Shown here in pieces: positions 23,693 through 35,900 of a stretch of 64,000 nucleotides of DNA. The position numbers and the translations under genes are program-made. The DNA is taken from contig CM073197.1 of NCBI GenBank assembly GCA_037042915.1, positions 124,001 to 188,000 on the forward strand, given 5' to 3'. This stretch comes from Auricularia sp. M13. Lineage: Eukaryota > Basidiomycota > Agaricomycetes > Auriculariales > Auriculariaceae. Each line of letters starts with the position of its first letter. The stretch's first letter is position 1. The notes under the pieces are model-generated. The model ran no database searches. It saw nothing but the letters and a program-made list of their open reading frames with translations, and had not been told where the DNA came from.

Positions 23693-24519
23693 ACCCCGCG
23701 CCCTCACCGCTAGTGATCCCGGCAACTCGTACCGTCTGGTGCAGAGTGCCCATTCACTACCCCTTTGCTCTGAGTATTGAGTCCCGGCCATCTCTCCCGC
23801 GTTCTCCTCGTTCGCGCATTCAGTGCCGGACATACCTCCCGCACCCCCTTCGCTCTGGCCGGCCACTCATCCCGGTGCCCAATTCAATCCCGGACATACC
23901 TCCCGTGCCCTCCGAGTCTTTGCCAGGCCCGGGCATCCCTCCCGCGCCCTTTCCGCGTTTGCAACAAAACCGCTCACACGAATTGCCACCGGCTTTGGCG
24001 TCTCGCCGCTTCAAGGCTTTCGCAACTCGCTCGGCTCGTGGACTATAGAGTCTCCGGGCTGCGTTCAACTTGAAGTTGACTGCGTGCAGACCGTTTCCAC
24101 TCTGTACATTCAACCCGCGCTCCACTCTCCGCGCACCGCATGTCAATGCGTTCTCTAAATGGCGCACTGGCATCCGGTTGCTCAACGCATGCGCACATAT
24201 AAACGCGCCCTTGACAGAACTCGGTATCGCATGCACTTCCTGGTCGCATGCAGTTCGAACGTCGCGTGCAGTTCCTCCGAGTCGAAGTCACTCTTCAACG
24301 TCCAACGTCGCTCGCATTCAGCACCGCTGCCGAGTCGAAACAGCATCGCATGCAGTTGGTCCGATCCAATTCAGCACCGATCGCATGCATTTCCTCAAAT
24401 TCACTTCTCGTCGCATGCATTTCCTCGCATTCAGTCTTCCGAAGTTGCCCACACCGTACTCTACACGGTCTCAGCTCCCGCCTGCGCCCCATGATCAGAC
24501 GCCGCGAAACGTTCTCTCT

Positions 24520-24960
24520 TAGGGCTGTTCTGCATTCAATGTGCGAATCTATCTCGCCGGTGCGCGAATAGGGCCGTTCTGCATTCGGTGCGCGAAGACT
24601 AGTACTAAGTAGGGCCGTTCTGCATTCGGTGCGCGAATATGGCCGTTCTGCATTCAGCCCGCGAATACTAGTAGGGCCGCCGTTCTGCATTCGGTGCGCG
24701 AACCTCGCCGCGGTCTGCATTCAGCGCGTAAATAGGGCCGTTCCACATACAGCCCGCGAGTAGGACCGTTCTGCATTCGGTGCGCGAACCTCGCCGCGGT
24801 CTGTATTCAGCGCGAGAGCCTTGATCCTGCATTCAACGCGCGAGCCTTGGGTCCTGCATTCAACGCGCGAGCCTTGGGTCCTGCATTCAGCGCCCGAATA
24901 TGGACGTTCTGCATTCATCGCCAGACGACTCTCGCCGTTCTGCATCTGACACTGCTTCGC
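24520..24960. repeat. Irregular minisatellite, TTCTGCATTC(G/A) core, over ten copies
   Basis: The core (T)TCTGCATTC(G/A) followed by G(T/C)GCGCGA or GCGCGCGA recurs every 28-45 bp; many copies are preceded by AGGGCCG. Related words (TCCTGCATTCAACGCGCGAG) occur twice near 24830-24890. Confidence 0.75.
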
Positions 24961-25417
24961 ACGCAGTGCCCGTTCGTGTATCAGCTATCGACGAGGACTC
25001 TCTCGCTCGCTCACTGACTCACTCGCTCCCACCACTCTTATTCCGCATCGTCGAGTCCACTGGCGCAGTACCAATTGTCCTTCAAGTTCTCCCGGACGGT
25101 ATCGTCTGAGTCCCAGTGGTGCCATGTCAGGCTCGAGGGAACGGTGGAGTTCTCAGAGGGGCTATGACTCCCTCTGAATCGGATGGTGTACTTCATCGGA
25201 TTCAGCGTCGCATATGTCGACTCAGCGTCGCATGGACTTGCTCGGATTCAACGCGGCATGCGCTCCTTCCACTCATTCTCTCTCTCACCCACTCGCCCTC
25301 TTCCGCATTCAGCGCTCGAGTCTCGGCGCCGTTCCGTCCCAGCATACGCTTCGTACTCTGCATACGTTCAGTGCCGTCCGAGTCTCAGAGTAAACGTTAG
25401 GCTGCCGGAACCTGCGT

Positions 25418-25486
25418 CCCAACCGACGGTCGTGCGATGCCCCAGCCGACGGCCGTGCGATGCCCCAACCGACGGTCGTGCTATGC
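25418..25486. repeat. 23-bp tandem repeat, three copies
   Basis: Units CCCAACCGACGGTCGTGCGA plus TGC at 25418, 25441 and 25464, with one to two substitutions between copies. Confidence 0.85.
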
Positions 25487-28426
25487 CCCAACTGCACGTC
25501 TGGAAGGAGCTCTGCGACTCGGAGGTGCCCGTTGTTGAGCACGCTGTCCTTTCGTCTTCGGCGCCCACTGGCAGTATGTCTGCTCGCAGACTCAGCCAAT
25601 ACCAATCTACGCCGTACGCGCCATACTCGGAGGAATCAGTCTCGACACTACATGTCGCATGGCCCTTGCGCGGGAAAGAAAGGTTAATGGGCGTCACCGT
25701 CACGACTCGTCGAGCCTGAGAGATCATATCGTCACGGTGAAACTCTGCCAGTCGCGCTGGGCTCCCGGCTGCACTCCGAACGTTGGTCGGCTGGAAGTAT
25801 ACCATGCTTCCGCTCCTCAGTGTCCTCGCGCGTGGGTACTTACATCTGCACCCGTGCTCTTGCGCACTGAGTCGCCGGGTTCATCAGCTCTGACTCGGAA
25901 CTCTCAGCCTGCTCAGGGCCCAGTGCTTCCTTCTCACTTGCGCAGCGCTGCGATTTATGGCCAGTTGTCGGTCAAAGGTCTCTCCGCGGCGAATAGGGAC
26001 TTGGCGATAGCACCCCGACAGCAGATTCACGCGTGGTCGGCCCGGGGCGGTGAACTGACATTGGCATGGGAGCGGTCTATATCTCGAATTCTCAGATGCG
26101 GCGATGTCGTTCGGCGCCGCCTATCCGCCAGGTGCTTGTCATTTGGACTGAACTTTACCACTTGCAGACCGTCGTCGTTCCCACACACCTCTTATCTGAT
26201 AACGCGGTCTGTCACTGCCAACGCTAAACTTCGAACGGTGTCAGTCTCGCTGCAACCCTGCCGCGCATGGGAAGTTGAACGTCCGGCAGCGCGGGAGAGA
26301 CGCCGCGAGGCCTCATCCTTTCCCTTCAAGTTTACCGTTGTCTGCCTCGTGTGAGCTCACTCCGAGTCTTGCGATCCTGCGCCACCTTGCCGGCAGCGCT
26401 GTCCCAGATCGCTTGTCTGCCTCAGTCTGTCTGTCGTCGCAAATGACAAGGTCAGGGACAGTGAAATCTCGTTCGATAAACGCTGGTGCTATCTGTTCCG
26501 CTACTGCTTATCATCCCTCCCCTGCACATAAAACTACTCTATGGGAAAATGCCGTATGTACTCCTCCGACGACGACAGCCTCCGCGAAGCATTCGAAACT
26601 GAAATCACGCGAGATAGACTTCGACTTCGACTTCGACGCTGCACACGCAGCGACAGGCTTATCAGTCTCTCTCTGTTTGTCACGCCGCGTTTTGTTGTCC
26701 TGGAACTTTGGGCCGGTGCCGGCGCCGCCCACACGTCCCTTCCTTCGTCTCCGCGCCGGCTCACACACGTGCTATAGACTCAATTTGTTGATCCACTGTC
26801 ACGAACGTCGATGTGGCTTCCACGCCCACTGGAGCCGCGGAGTCTCCCCAGGCCTGCACAGTTATCGGTGGTCCCAGTTTGGGCTCCGCTTTAGACTTTT
26901 TTTTTTTTGCGGATTCATCAATATGGATTTGGTGAGTGCACCGTGACTGCGGCCGGATTGTTCGCAAGCTACATTATCAGTATTATAGTCAGGCAAGACC
27001 GAGCTCTGGCGGCCATACTCGTCGGCCGTCGTTGTCATCCTCGCATCGACCTTCCGGATGATGCTTAGGCTTTAAGCTTCAAGCTTCCAGTTTCTCTAAA
27101 TAAAGTGTCTCCCACTTCCCACGGTAAATGGTCAAACTCCAAACGATATGCGCACCGGGGCGCATCAGCATTCGCAAGCCCAGACTGTTCATTGTGGCTC
27201 TCGAGCTGAGCGATCTCTCACTGGCAAGCGCGTCCAACGCCTCTCAGCATCGACTACGCTCTCGGACACCGATGACGGAGGCCTCCCATAATCTGCAAGT
27301 TCACTCTCAGTGGCCGTTCGCCGTCTGCGGCCGCATTGACCTGATGTACCGCTACTACTATACACGAGAGCTGTCTCAGCAGACTGCGAGTCGCCAAATT
27401 GGGAGACAGGGACGCACCATGTTTGTTGACCTCGGCTTCCGCTTGTTTGTAACTGCAAGTGCGATTAGAGGCTGCTCTCAGTGTGCTCACGTGCCAGCAG
27501 CCGTCTACGCCCCTTTGCGCAACTTGAACATAATCGTACGTGCTCCTCGAGCCACTGCTCATTATCCGCCGTTCGCTCGGCAAAAAGGAGACGCTTATTC
27601 TCGTCTTAGTCGCCGTTCGCTCGCACCGAAATTAAAACCGCTGCACTGGCATCGGTCCCAATAAGTTGCGCTCAAAATAATTGCCACCTCTGCCAGTTCA
27701 ACGGAGTGCGTCTCACAGCTTGAGGAAACCTGCAATCCTGATTCCTGAGAGCTCCGGTCCACGTGAAGTTCCATTACCCGTTCCGTTCGCGGGTCCCTAT
27801 GTTTCCTGTACCGCTGCACGTACACTAGCACACGGATGGCGCCTGCATCACGGCGTGTGCCCCCTCCGCCGCGCCATTTTGCCATTCGCGACAAAATGGA
27901 TCACAAGACCTTTTCGACCCGGGAGTCACGGGACATGGGAGACTAATGATTACTGATTAGACTAATACTCAGATTCAAGAGTAAAAGATACATTCTACTC
28001 GACCCTGGATGCTGCAAGCGATTCGTTCGGGGGCCGGGTCGCAAATGCGGGGAAGCGGACTAATAGATGTTGAACGTTCTTTACGACATCGAATATACGT
28101 CCGAGCCTGTGCATCATATTTCACGTAGGCACAGACATTTCATTGGCTGAGTATGTCGTTAAGGAGAAGCCTGAGGAGCGGGTTCTTGAACTTGATTTGG
28201 GAGGTCACGCCCGAGTCGCCGAGCAACTCGAGCCCGTATGAAACTTCCGTACGCGCTCTTATTCTGAGCCAAGATCTCCACCAGTCTCGAGTCACGCTAG
28301 TCGTTTCGAACCGTCGCAGGGTAAGCACTAGACATCCAATCAGGATGAAGTCCCGGCAAAATCGGCGCGGAGCGCTGTGGCTGTGCACGTGCTCTTTTTT
28401 CTCTTCTCATCGCCAGCTTCGGTGAA

Positions 28427-29544
28427 CATGGCTGCTATTAAATACTAGCTATCGCGCAGCTGCCCAACGAGCTAGTCTATGGGATATCTCTTAGCCAGCT
28501 CTTCAATTTAATTCAAATTCGACGTGGCCCAGGTTTCTGTGCGCTGGCGCGCCGTCGCGCTCAACTCGCGGTCACTTGCTCTCGACGCGCGTCCATCTAT
28601 TGGCAACCACGCGTAGAGCCAAGGGCGAAACTGTCCGGCGGCTTTCCTTGGTTCTCGCGCGGACGGGTCCATGCGTGCTGCTAAACATTATACTTGTCGG
28701 TCCATTTCCTGGTCTGGTGGAGACAGTGGTCCCTTATGTCGCCCGTATACGCGCTCCGGAAGTGGCGGCAACCTCTTTTGAAAATCTGTTGACCGAGAAT
28801 ATCGGTTTCCCCGCTCTGGATCCGTTGCGCGTTCGCGACTGCCACATGGATGCCGAGTCACAGCTTCGCCTCATCGCTCCAAACTTGCGCGCACTCGACG
28901 TCGCTGATATGACCTGTCCGCAATTTGCTGGACTAAGTTCAGCAACCATGAAAAATATCGGCATTCATCGATGTTGGAATACAGGATACGAGCCACTGAT
29001 GCTGCTATGCAAGTTCTCAGGCTCTCGCTCTGCCCTCATCTCACCAGCCTCCTCTTCACGCCGAGTCGCATGGCAACATCTCAGGCTTCTGCAACGCGGT
29101 CCTGGAATCTTACGCCTCTCTGAATGCTACATACTCTGCATTTGGAGCTTCCATGCGCTCAGATCATCGACGTGCTGGATATTGCTATAGACCGCGAGAC
29201 TCCACCCCAGATAGTACGGACTAATGTGGACGTTGCCCATGACGTGCATGGCATCCAACAGCCCTGCCACCTCAATTTTCCGTGGCACGGTACCCGTTGT
29301 CCTGTTCAACCGGGCGGAAGAGAAGTGGATTAGGTTGCAGGATGCCGTTGGCCGCGAACGAACGATCACCCACCAGACGTGGACGGTGGAACTGGAAACT
29401 GCCATTTGTACACGTCTGGCGCTTTCCGCAGAGCATCACGGCGCGGAGGACACGGTGCACCAAGTTGTGCTTTGTATGGACTGTTGGGATGAGCTTGCCG
29501 CGGACTTCGAGACACATCCGCCGACCGGATGCCAGACGCTATAA
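28427..29544 (+). pseudogene. F-box protein pseudogene (paralogue of the 15535-16917 gene)
   Basis: Starts at MAAI, then stops interrupt; AQLPNEL and VAQVSVRWRAVALNSRSL follow in shifting frames. An open stretch (28576-29190) aligns with the intact paralogue over RIRAPEVAATSFENLL, LRVRDCHMDAESQLRL and APNLRALDV. A third block (29224-29544) aligns over DAVGRERT, HHGAEDTVH and CWDELAADFETHPP, ending TAA at the homologous position CQTL. At least three frame changes or stops separate the blocks, so the gene is dead; the alignment is visible directly within this window. Confidence 0.85.
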
Positions 29545-29886
29545 ATCTAAGACAAACCTGGGTGGTTAAAGGCTCGATCGAAAGCGACGATTCCCACGGG
29601 GCCGGCCCACCTGCCCTTCGCGCGCATGTCTTGTCTGTAGTCTACCTCAGAGCGACACTTATACAGCGACCCCTCTTCCGGCAGTGCGGGCGGGGTCGCT
29701 GTATAGCGTCTACTATTAAACGATGGAGCTTCTCTGTTGGTCAGTTCCGGGGATTATCCGTGTAATGAAACGCGCATACGTCACGTGTTTACATCCGAAC
29801 GATCCGTCGTGTCGCTCGTTCCGGGCTTCCAGCAACCGTCAGCAAGCTGTCGCGGGCTACACGCCTATTGAGCTATCTGGTGCGGT
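29545..29886. other. Intergenic upstream of RecQ-like gene
   Basis: No gene seen; likely promoter of the helicase starting at 29887. Confidence 0.35.
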
Positions 29887-30316
29887 ATGCCAGCTGCCCA
29901 TCTCGAATTTGCACACAACCGCACGTTCTGGACCACAACCGCTGGATACGAGCGAGTGCGGGCAGCCGTCCAAGCCCGAGTGCCCTATACACCTGAAGAA
30001 TGGCAGATACGCCTGCCCGCGGCGACGTTAGCAGGGCAGGATGTGCTCTTGATCCTGAAGACAGGCGGCGGAAAGACCAGTCTGGTCAGCCATGCTGCCT
30101 TTGCGGACCCCGACAGTATCACCATTATGGTTTCACCACTCAACTTGCTCGAAGAGAACCAGGTATAGTATGAAAATTGGTCACAGACAATTGCACCGTG
30201 TTGAATGTGTTCTAGGTGGAAAGCTTTCACAAGCAAGGGCTTAAAGCAGTGGCAATCAACTCGGAAACTCAGGCCGCTGCTCGGGTCGAAGGACGCGACA
30301 TCTGGCTGGAAGCTCG

Positions 30317-30321
30317 CTTGG
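30317..30321. repeat. Target-site duplication CTTGG (left)
   Basis: Directly precedes the 5' LTR; identical to 38926-38930 after the 3' LTR. Confidence 0.95.
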
Positions 30322-31035
30322 TGTTACGCCCGTGCCCCGGTCCGCGGACCCCACGTGCTCTCGGCATCACTCGGCGTCATTCTACGTCACTCGGTCAACT
30401 CGGTCAAGCTCCCGAATACCCGGCTTATCTCCCCTCGTGTTCATATGCTCGGGATATGTTCTCCTCATCGTCCTCTACCTCTAGACCTCTCCCTCACTTC
30501 TCTAGCTTCTCTCCTTACTCGCATACATCCACCTAACTCGCCTTGTCCCTACTGTATCGATAGTGTTCATATCCGGTTCGCTCCACTCGTCTTAGTCATT
30601 CGCCTCTCGTCATTCGCCCGATCCCCCGATACCTTACCCACTCGCTCTTACTCATCCTATCGGCCGATGACGACGATCTCTATTGATCTGAGGCCCCTCT
30701 CCTTCGTCTCTAGGATACACTCCGAGTACATCGGATCACCTCCCCAGGTATAAAAGACCCTCGACTTTGTATCTAGCTCCCCAGTTACGAAATCGACATA
30801 GTCGTGCCCCTCGCACACTCTATCTCTCTCTCTCGACTTCGCCTCTGGGTTCTCCCCTCGCCCGACTTACTCGTCTGAGTCCTCTGCTGCTCGCGGTCCC
30901 TTCGGTCGTGCTACTCGACGTAGCCGGTGTGCTCAATAACGCACCGAAGGCTCTAGTTGTTCGTTCGAGTGTTCTCTGCGCCCGGACGTTCGACTATCCT
31001 TGCAACCAAACCCCCAAGGCACAGCAGGCTTAACA
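30322..31035 (+). repeat. 5' LTR, 714 bp
   Basis: Begins TGTTACGCCC and ends CAGGCTTAACA. TATAAAAG at 30749 lies 34 bp before the predicted RNA start. By eye it matches the 3' LTR base for base. Confidence 0.95.
30749..30756 (+). promoter_or_regulatory. TATA box of the LTR promoter
   Basis: TATAAAAG. An A at 30783, 34 bp from the first T, begins the 11-nt word complementary to the primer-binding site and is the likely first transcribed base. Confidence 0.7.
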
Positions 31036-31037
31036 GT

Positions 31038-31065
31038 ATTTCGTAACTCGAGCTCCGCTCGAGTT
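31038..31065 (+). other. Self-priming primer-binding site and adjoining hairpin
   Basis: ATTTCGTAACT at 31038-31048, two bases after the LTR, is the exact complement of AGTTACGAAAT at 30783-30793 in the LTR (11 of 11; both flanks mismatch). It does not begin with TGG as tRNA-primed sites do. AACTCGAG (31045-31052) pairs perfectly with CTCGAGTT (31058-31065) across a 5-nt loop. An 11-nt self-primer is the mechanism known from Tf1 of fission yeast. Confidence 0.7.
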
Positions 31066-31067
31066 GT

Positions 31068-32541
31068 ATGGCCTTTGGGACTCGACAGAATCTCAGAAGA
31101 AACCAGGAAGAACCTCATCCTCTACTCGACTCCCCCGACGCTATCCTTCGCGAAGCCCGTAGTCAGGCTCGTCTTCGCGACCAACAACCTCCTCAGCCGG
31201 CTACGCCTTCGCCATCAGCCTCGATGTCGGGCACTAGCCGCTTCGGATCATCTCGGCACTCGCAACCGCCGAACGATGATGACGAAATCCTCTCGCAACA
31301 CACTCTCTCCGGCTCGCTTCACACCTCGCGTTTCTCGCCGGCCCAGTCCACACTACGCGCGGACCCGAGCGGTTCCTACCCTCCCTCGAGTCACGTGACG
31401 CGATCGCCTTCGCATCCCTCGACTCACTCGCTCGGCTCTCGACACCCTCTCGCGCTCGTTCCGTACACCAGCTCTCGCTCGACTCCTCGTCTTTTGCAGC
31501 ACTCCTCGTCGTTCCGCGGCTTCTTCCCATCCGGCACCCCTAACACGCCTCGGCGCGGCGGCGGGGGTGGCGGTGGAGGCGGCGGAGGTGGCGGCGGTGG
31601 AGGCGGAGGCGGCGGAGGTGGCAGTGGCGGTGGTGGTCATCGAGGTGCTCCCTCGCCCTCGTCGCACCACTCGCACCACTCGCACCACTCGCACGGCTCG
31701 CACCCTCCGAACCCTCCTCCCGGAGGTGGGGGCGGTGGGGGCGGTGGTGGCGGTAACGATCCTCCTGGTCCCCCGGGACCTCCCTTCGACCCTCCGTCGG
31801 ACGGCTACGACTCGGACGTCGATCGCGAACGACAATTCCACGATCAACACGACAACGTCCCTCGTGTCTACTTCGTCGACCGCGACAGCGGCTCTCGCAT
31901 CGACGCCGCCAAACCCGACAAATTTGACGGCGAAAACGCCAACAAACTTCGCGGATTCCTCATCGACTGCGAAACCTACTTCCTCGCCAACCCTCGGAAG
32001 TACCAGACGTCCCGCGAGAAGATTCTCTTCACCGCGACCTATCTCTCGGGTCGGGCGAAGGAATGGTGGGGCGGCTACGTTCCTCTCGTCCCGAATCCGC
32101 CTCCCGGTTACGAGTTCCTCGAAGACTGGAACGAATTCAAGAACGAACTCACGATCACCTTCGGCGTCACGAACGAACGCGAACGCGCCGAAGTCAAGAT
32201 TCGACGACTGCAAATGGCCGACAACGGCAAGGTCGCCCGCTACAAGCTCCAGTTCGACGAATACGCCAAACTGCTCGGCTGGGACGACGCTGCACTCGCC
32301 TCGCAATTCTATCGCGGACTCCTCGCCGCATCAAATCTGTCTTCGCTGCTCAAGTAGCTCAACGCCCGGCTTCTCTGACGCCACTCGCTGCGCTCGCTCT
32401 TAGCATCGACGCCAACTACTGGATCGATAAGGACGAGCAAGCTCTCGAGCACGCGAACGAACCCCGTAAAGCGCAGAAGACCACCTCGACCGCGACGCCT
32501 CAATCGGGCTCCCGATCGAACACCAAGTCCAACGCGCGCGC

Positions 32542-32572
<31 letters not shown>

Positions 32573-32896
32573 TCGAACAACCACTCGAACTCGAGGGGTC
32601 AGTCCTCGACCTCGGCCCGCTCGTCTTCGAAGACCACGACCAAGTCGAAGGACGACGTCGCGAAGAACCTCAACTCGAACGGCAAGCTCAACGACGCCGA
32701 ACGACGCCGTCGCCTCGATAACAACCTCTGCCTCTACTGTGGCCATGCCGGCCACACCGCGTCCGAGTGCCGCAAGGCCGCTCACAATCGCGAGTCGAAG
32801 GGTCGCGCCGCTAAGGCTCAACCCGCGACTTCCTCGACGCCGGCTCCTGCTCCCTCGGGCGCCGCCGCTTCTGCCCCGGCGGAAGCGAAAAACTAA
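31068..32896 (+). pseudogene. gag, with one frameshift
   Basis: An ATG at 31068 (another in frame at 31224) opens a disordered region with two long glycine runs (31555-31650, 31722-31756). A helical capsid-like core follows (DKFDGENANKLRGFLIDCE, LSGRAKEWWGGY, FYRGL). At about 32320 the frame is lost; the next frame (-1) continues RRIKSVFAAQVAQRP through a Ser/Asn linker to the zinc knuckle CLYCGHAGHTASEC (C-x2-C-x4-H-x4-C) and ends TAA 32894-32896. A one-base contraction of a C run explains the change. Capsid and nucleocapsid functions are inferred from the family. Confidence 0.85.
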
Positions 32897-32943
32897 CGGG
32901 CAGTTCCCCACGGGCATCTAGGGCCAACTGCGTCAAGCCCAAG

Positions 32944-35900
32944 ATGCCTTACACTCGGTTGAACGCTGCCGCGCTCACCGATCAAGACGCTCTCATCGTC
33001 GTCCTCTCCTCCGACGCTGTCCCATCCTTTCGCACACTCGTCGACTCCGGCTCCGAAGATCAGTTCCTCGATACTCAGTTCGCCGAGAGTCTTCGACTCC
33101 CTCAAAAGTCTCTCGATCAACCGCTACGCCTTCGGCTCTTCGACGGCTCCTATCGCGGTGTCATCTCCAAATACGTGTCGCTTCCCGTCCGCTTCCCTTG
33201 CGGAACTTCGATGATCATCAACTTCCTCCTCACCACTCTAGATCCGACTTGCTCTGCAGTGCTGGGATACCGCTGGTTGGCCCGCTACAATCCTAGGATT
33301 GACTGGTTCCATCACCGCATCTCTTTCCCCACTCGTGTCTCGCCCTCGGATCCCTCGGGTTTCGTCCCTGGGTTTTCGCTCGACTCGGATCCTCCGACTC
33401 CGTCGTCACCTCCTCCCGCGTCACGTACTCTGCCTCCCGAACCGCCGATGGACGAAACCGCCCTTCGCGCGGCCGCTGCCCGCATCGACATCAAGATCAT
33501 CGGCGCCGCAGCCTTCGACACCTCTCGTCGACTTCGCGGCTCGATGGTCTCGGCCATCTACATTCGAGATCCATCGGTGCCCGCTCGCTCTGCGTCTGCC
33601 AGCAACCCGGCCTCGGAAACCGGCGAAGGCATCCCCGAGTGTTATCACGAGTTCCTCGACGTCTTCTCAAAGGAGGCCTCGAATCGACTCCCTGAACATC
33701 GGCCGTACGATCTCAAGATCGACATGGAAGAAGGCAAGCCTCTCCCATCCGGTCCGATCTACTCGCTCTCCGAGCCCGAGCAACTCGCGCTTCGGGAGTA
33801 CATTCAGGATAACCTCAGCAAAGGACACATTCGCTCTTCGTCGTCCCCGGGTGGCGCCCCGGTTCTCTTCGTCAAGAAGGCCGACGGTTCTCTTCGCCTA
33901 TGCGTCGATTATCGTGGGCTCAACAAGATCACTCGGAAGGACAAGTACCCGCTTCCGCTCATCTCGTCCACGCTCGACCGCCTTCGCACCGCCAAGAAGT
34001 TCACCAAGCTCGATCTTCGTGTCGGATACAGCAACGTTCGCATCGCGGCCGGCGACGAGTGGAAGACTGCCTTTCGAACGCGCTACGGCACCTACGAGTA
34101 TCTCGTCATGCCTTTCGGTCTCACAAACGCTCCAGCCGCTTTCCAGCGCTTCATGAACGACATCTTCTCCGACCTCCTCGACGTCACGGTCACCGTCTAC
34201 CTCGACGACATCCTCATCTACTCGGACGATCCCTCGAAGCATGAGGAACACGTTCGAGAGGTCCTTCGACGGCTGCGGGAGAATGACCTCTTCTGTAAGC
34301 CCGAGAAGTGCGAGTTCAATGCTGACACCATCGAGTACCTCGGGTACATCATCAGCCCCGAGGGCATCAGCATGGACCCGAAGAAGATTGCCACCCTCCT
34401 CGAGTGGCCCGTTCCTCGCAACGTTCGCGACATCCAGTCGTTCCTCGGCTTCGCGAACTTCTATCGACGATTCATCTACGACTACTCCGATATCGTCGTC
34501 CCGCTCACTCGTCTCACTCGGAAGACCGCAACGTGGAACTTCACTCCGCAATGCCTCGCTGCGTTCAACGAGCTCAAGAAGGCGTTCACTTGCGCTCCCG
34601 TCCTTCACCACTTCGATCCCGCTCTCCCTCGCGTCGTCGAGACTGACGCTTCCGACTACGCGATCGCGGCGATCTTCTCGCACGTCCTCCCGGACGGCTC
34701 TGTTCACCCGTCGCTTTCCATTCGCGCACGCTCACTCCCACCGAGCTCAACTACGACACGCACGACAAGGAGCTACTCGCGATATTCGAGGCGTTCGAAC
34801 TATGGCGACACTACCTCGAAGGGGCCGAGACCCCAATAGACGTCGTCACGGACCACAAGAACCTCGAGTATTTCTCTACCACGAAGATGCTCACTCGTCG
34901 GCAAGCTCGCTGGTCCGAGTACCTTTCTACCTTCAACCTCCTCATTCGCTTTCGACCCGGTCGACTCGGCGGCAAACCCGATGCTCTCACTCGCCGCCAC
35001 GACGTCTATCTCAAAAGGGGGATGGTGGCTACGCCAGCGCAAACCCGCAGAACTTCCGACCCGTTTTTACTTCGGAACAGTTCGCCGCTTCCCTTCGCGC
35101 GACGTATGCTGAAGAGACTTTCCTTCGCGCAGCCACGATCATGGACACTCAGTCCATTCGGGATGACATTCGCGCCTCGTACGACTCGGACGAACTCGCT
35201 CTCGACATTCGCTCGAAACTCGGCACCGATGACGCGATCAACTGGTCGGCCTCGGACGATGGATTCTTGCTGTTCAAGGGCAGGATCTACGTACCGAACG
35301 CTCTCGATTGTCGCCTTCGTATCCTTCGCGAAAAGCACGATCACCCGCTCGCTGGCCATCCGGGTCAGAACAAGACACTCAAGATGGTCGCCCGCGAGTA
35401 CTACTGGCCCGACCTGCGCGACTCGATTCGTACCTACGTCCAGGCCTGCGTCACCTGTGGGCGCAGCAAACCTCGACGACACAAGCCGTACGGTCGACTT
35501 CAACCGCTCCCGATTCCGCTTCGCAACTGGGACTCGATCTCGATGGACTTCATCGAACAGCTCCCTGAGTCCAACGGTTACACCGCGATCCTCGTCATTA
35601 TTGATCGCCTCTCGAAGCAGGGTATCTTCGTCCCGACCAAGGGCAAGATCACCTCCGAAGAACTCGCGCGTCTCTTCCTCATCCACGTCTTCGCCAAACA
35701 TGGCGCTCCCTCGCACGTCTCTACCGACCGCGGCTCCAAATTCGTCTCCCGCTTCTTTCGCGCACTCGGCTCGCTCCTCAACATGACCATGCACTTCACC
35801 TCGGGTCACCACCCGGAGGCGAACGGTCAAGTCGAACGCACGAACCAGACGCTCGAGCAGTACCTCCGTCTCTACTGCAACTACGAGCAGGACAACTGGT

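Larger units (their letters stand above)
22669..28426. other. Gene-poor, minisatellite-rich region
   Basis: Cyclophilin promoter side, then about 5 kb of C/T-rich plus-strand DNA with several short tandem arrays. Long ORFs here (up to 231 codons) are read through repeats, lack domains, and occur in several frames at once. One ORF at 27128-27664 (178 codons) is not repetitive but has no motif I know. Confidence 0.4.

Noticed and set aside
24520-24960. CRISPR-like array
   Set aside because: Unit length and spacer length both vary and repeats are imperfect; this is a eukaryotic minisatellite.
27128-27664. 178-codon plus-strand frame
   Set aside because: Not repetitive, but no TATA box, motif or family resemblance, and the opposite strand is open too; not enough to call a gene.
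31353-32306. 317-codon minus-strand frame opposite gag
   Set aside because: Arg/Val-rich mirror of the gag coding sequence; no start context, introns or domain, unlike the real antisense gene at 36778-38014.
32318-35021. Programmed -1 frameshifting in gag-pol
   Set aside because: Three sites inside single domains are not where programmed shifts occur; no convincing slippery heptamer plus pseudoknot was seen. Simple base loss fits better.
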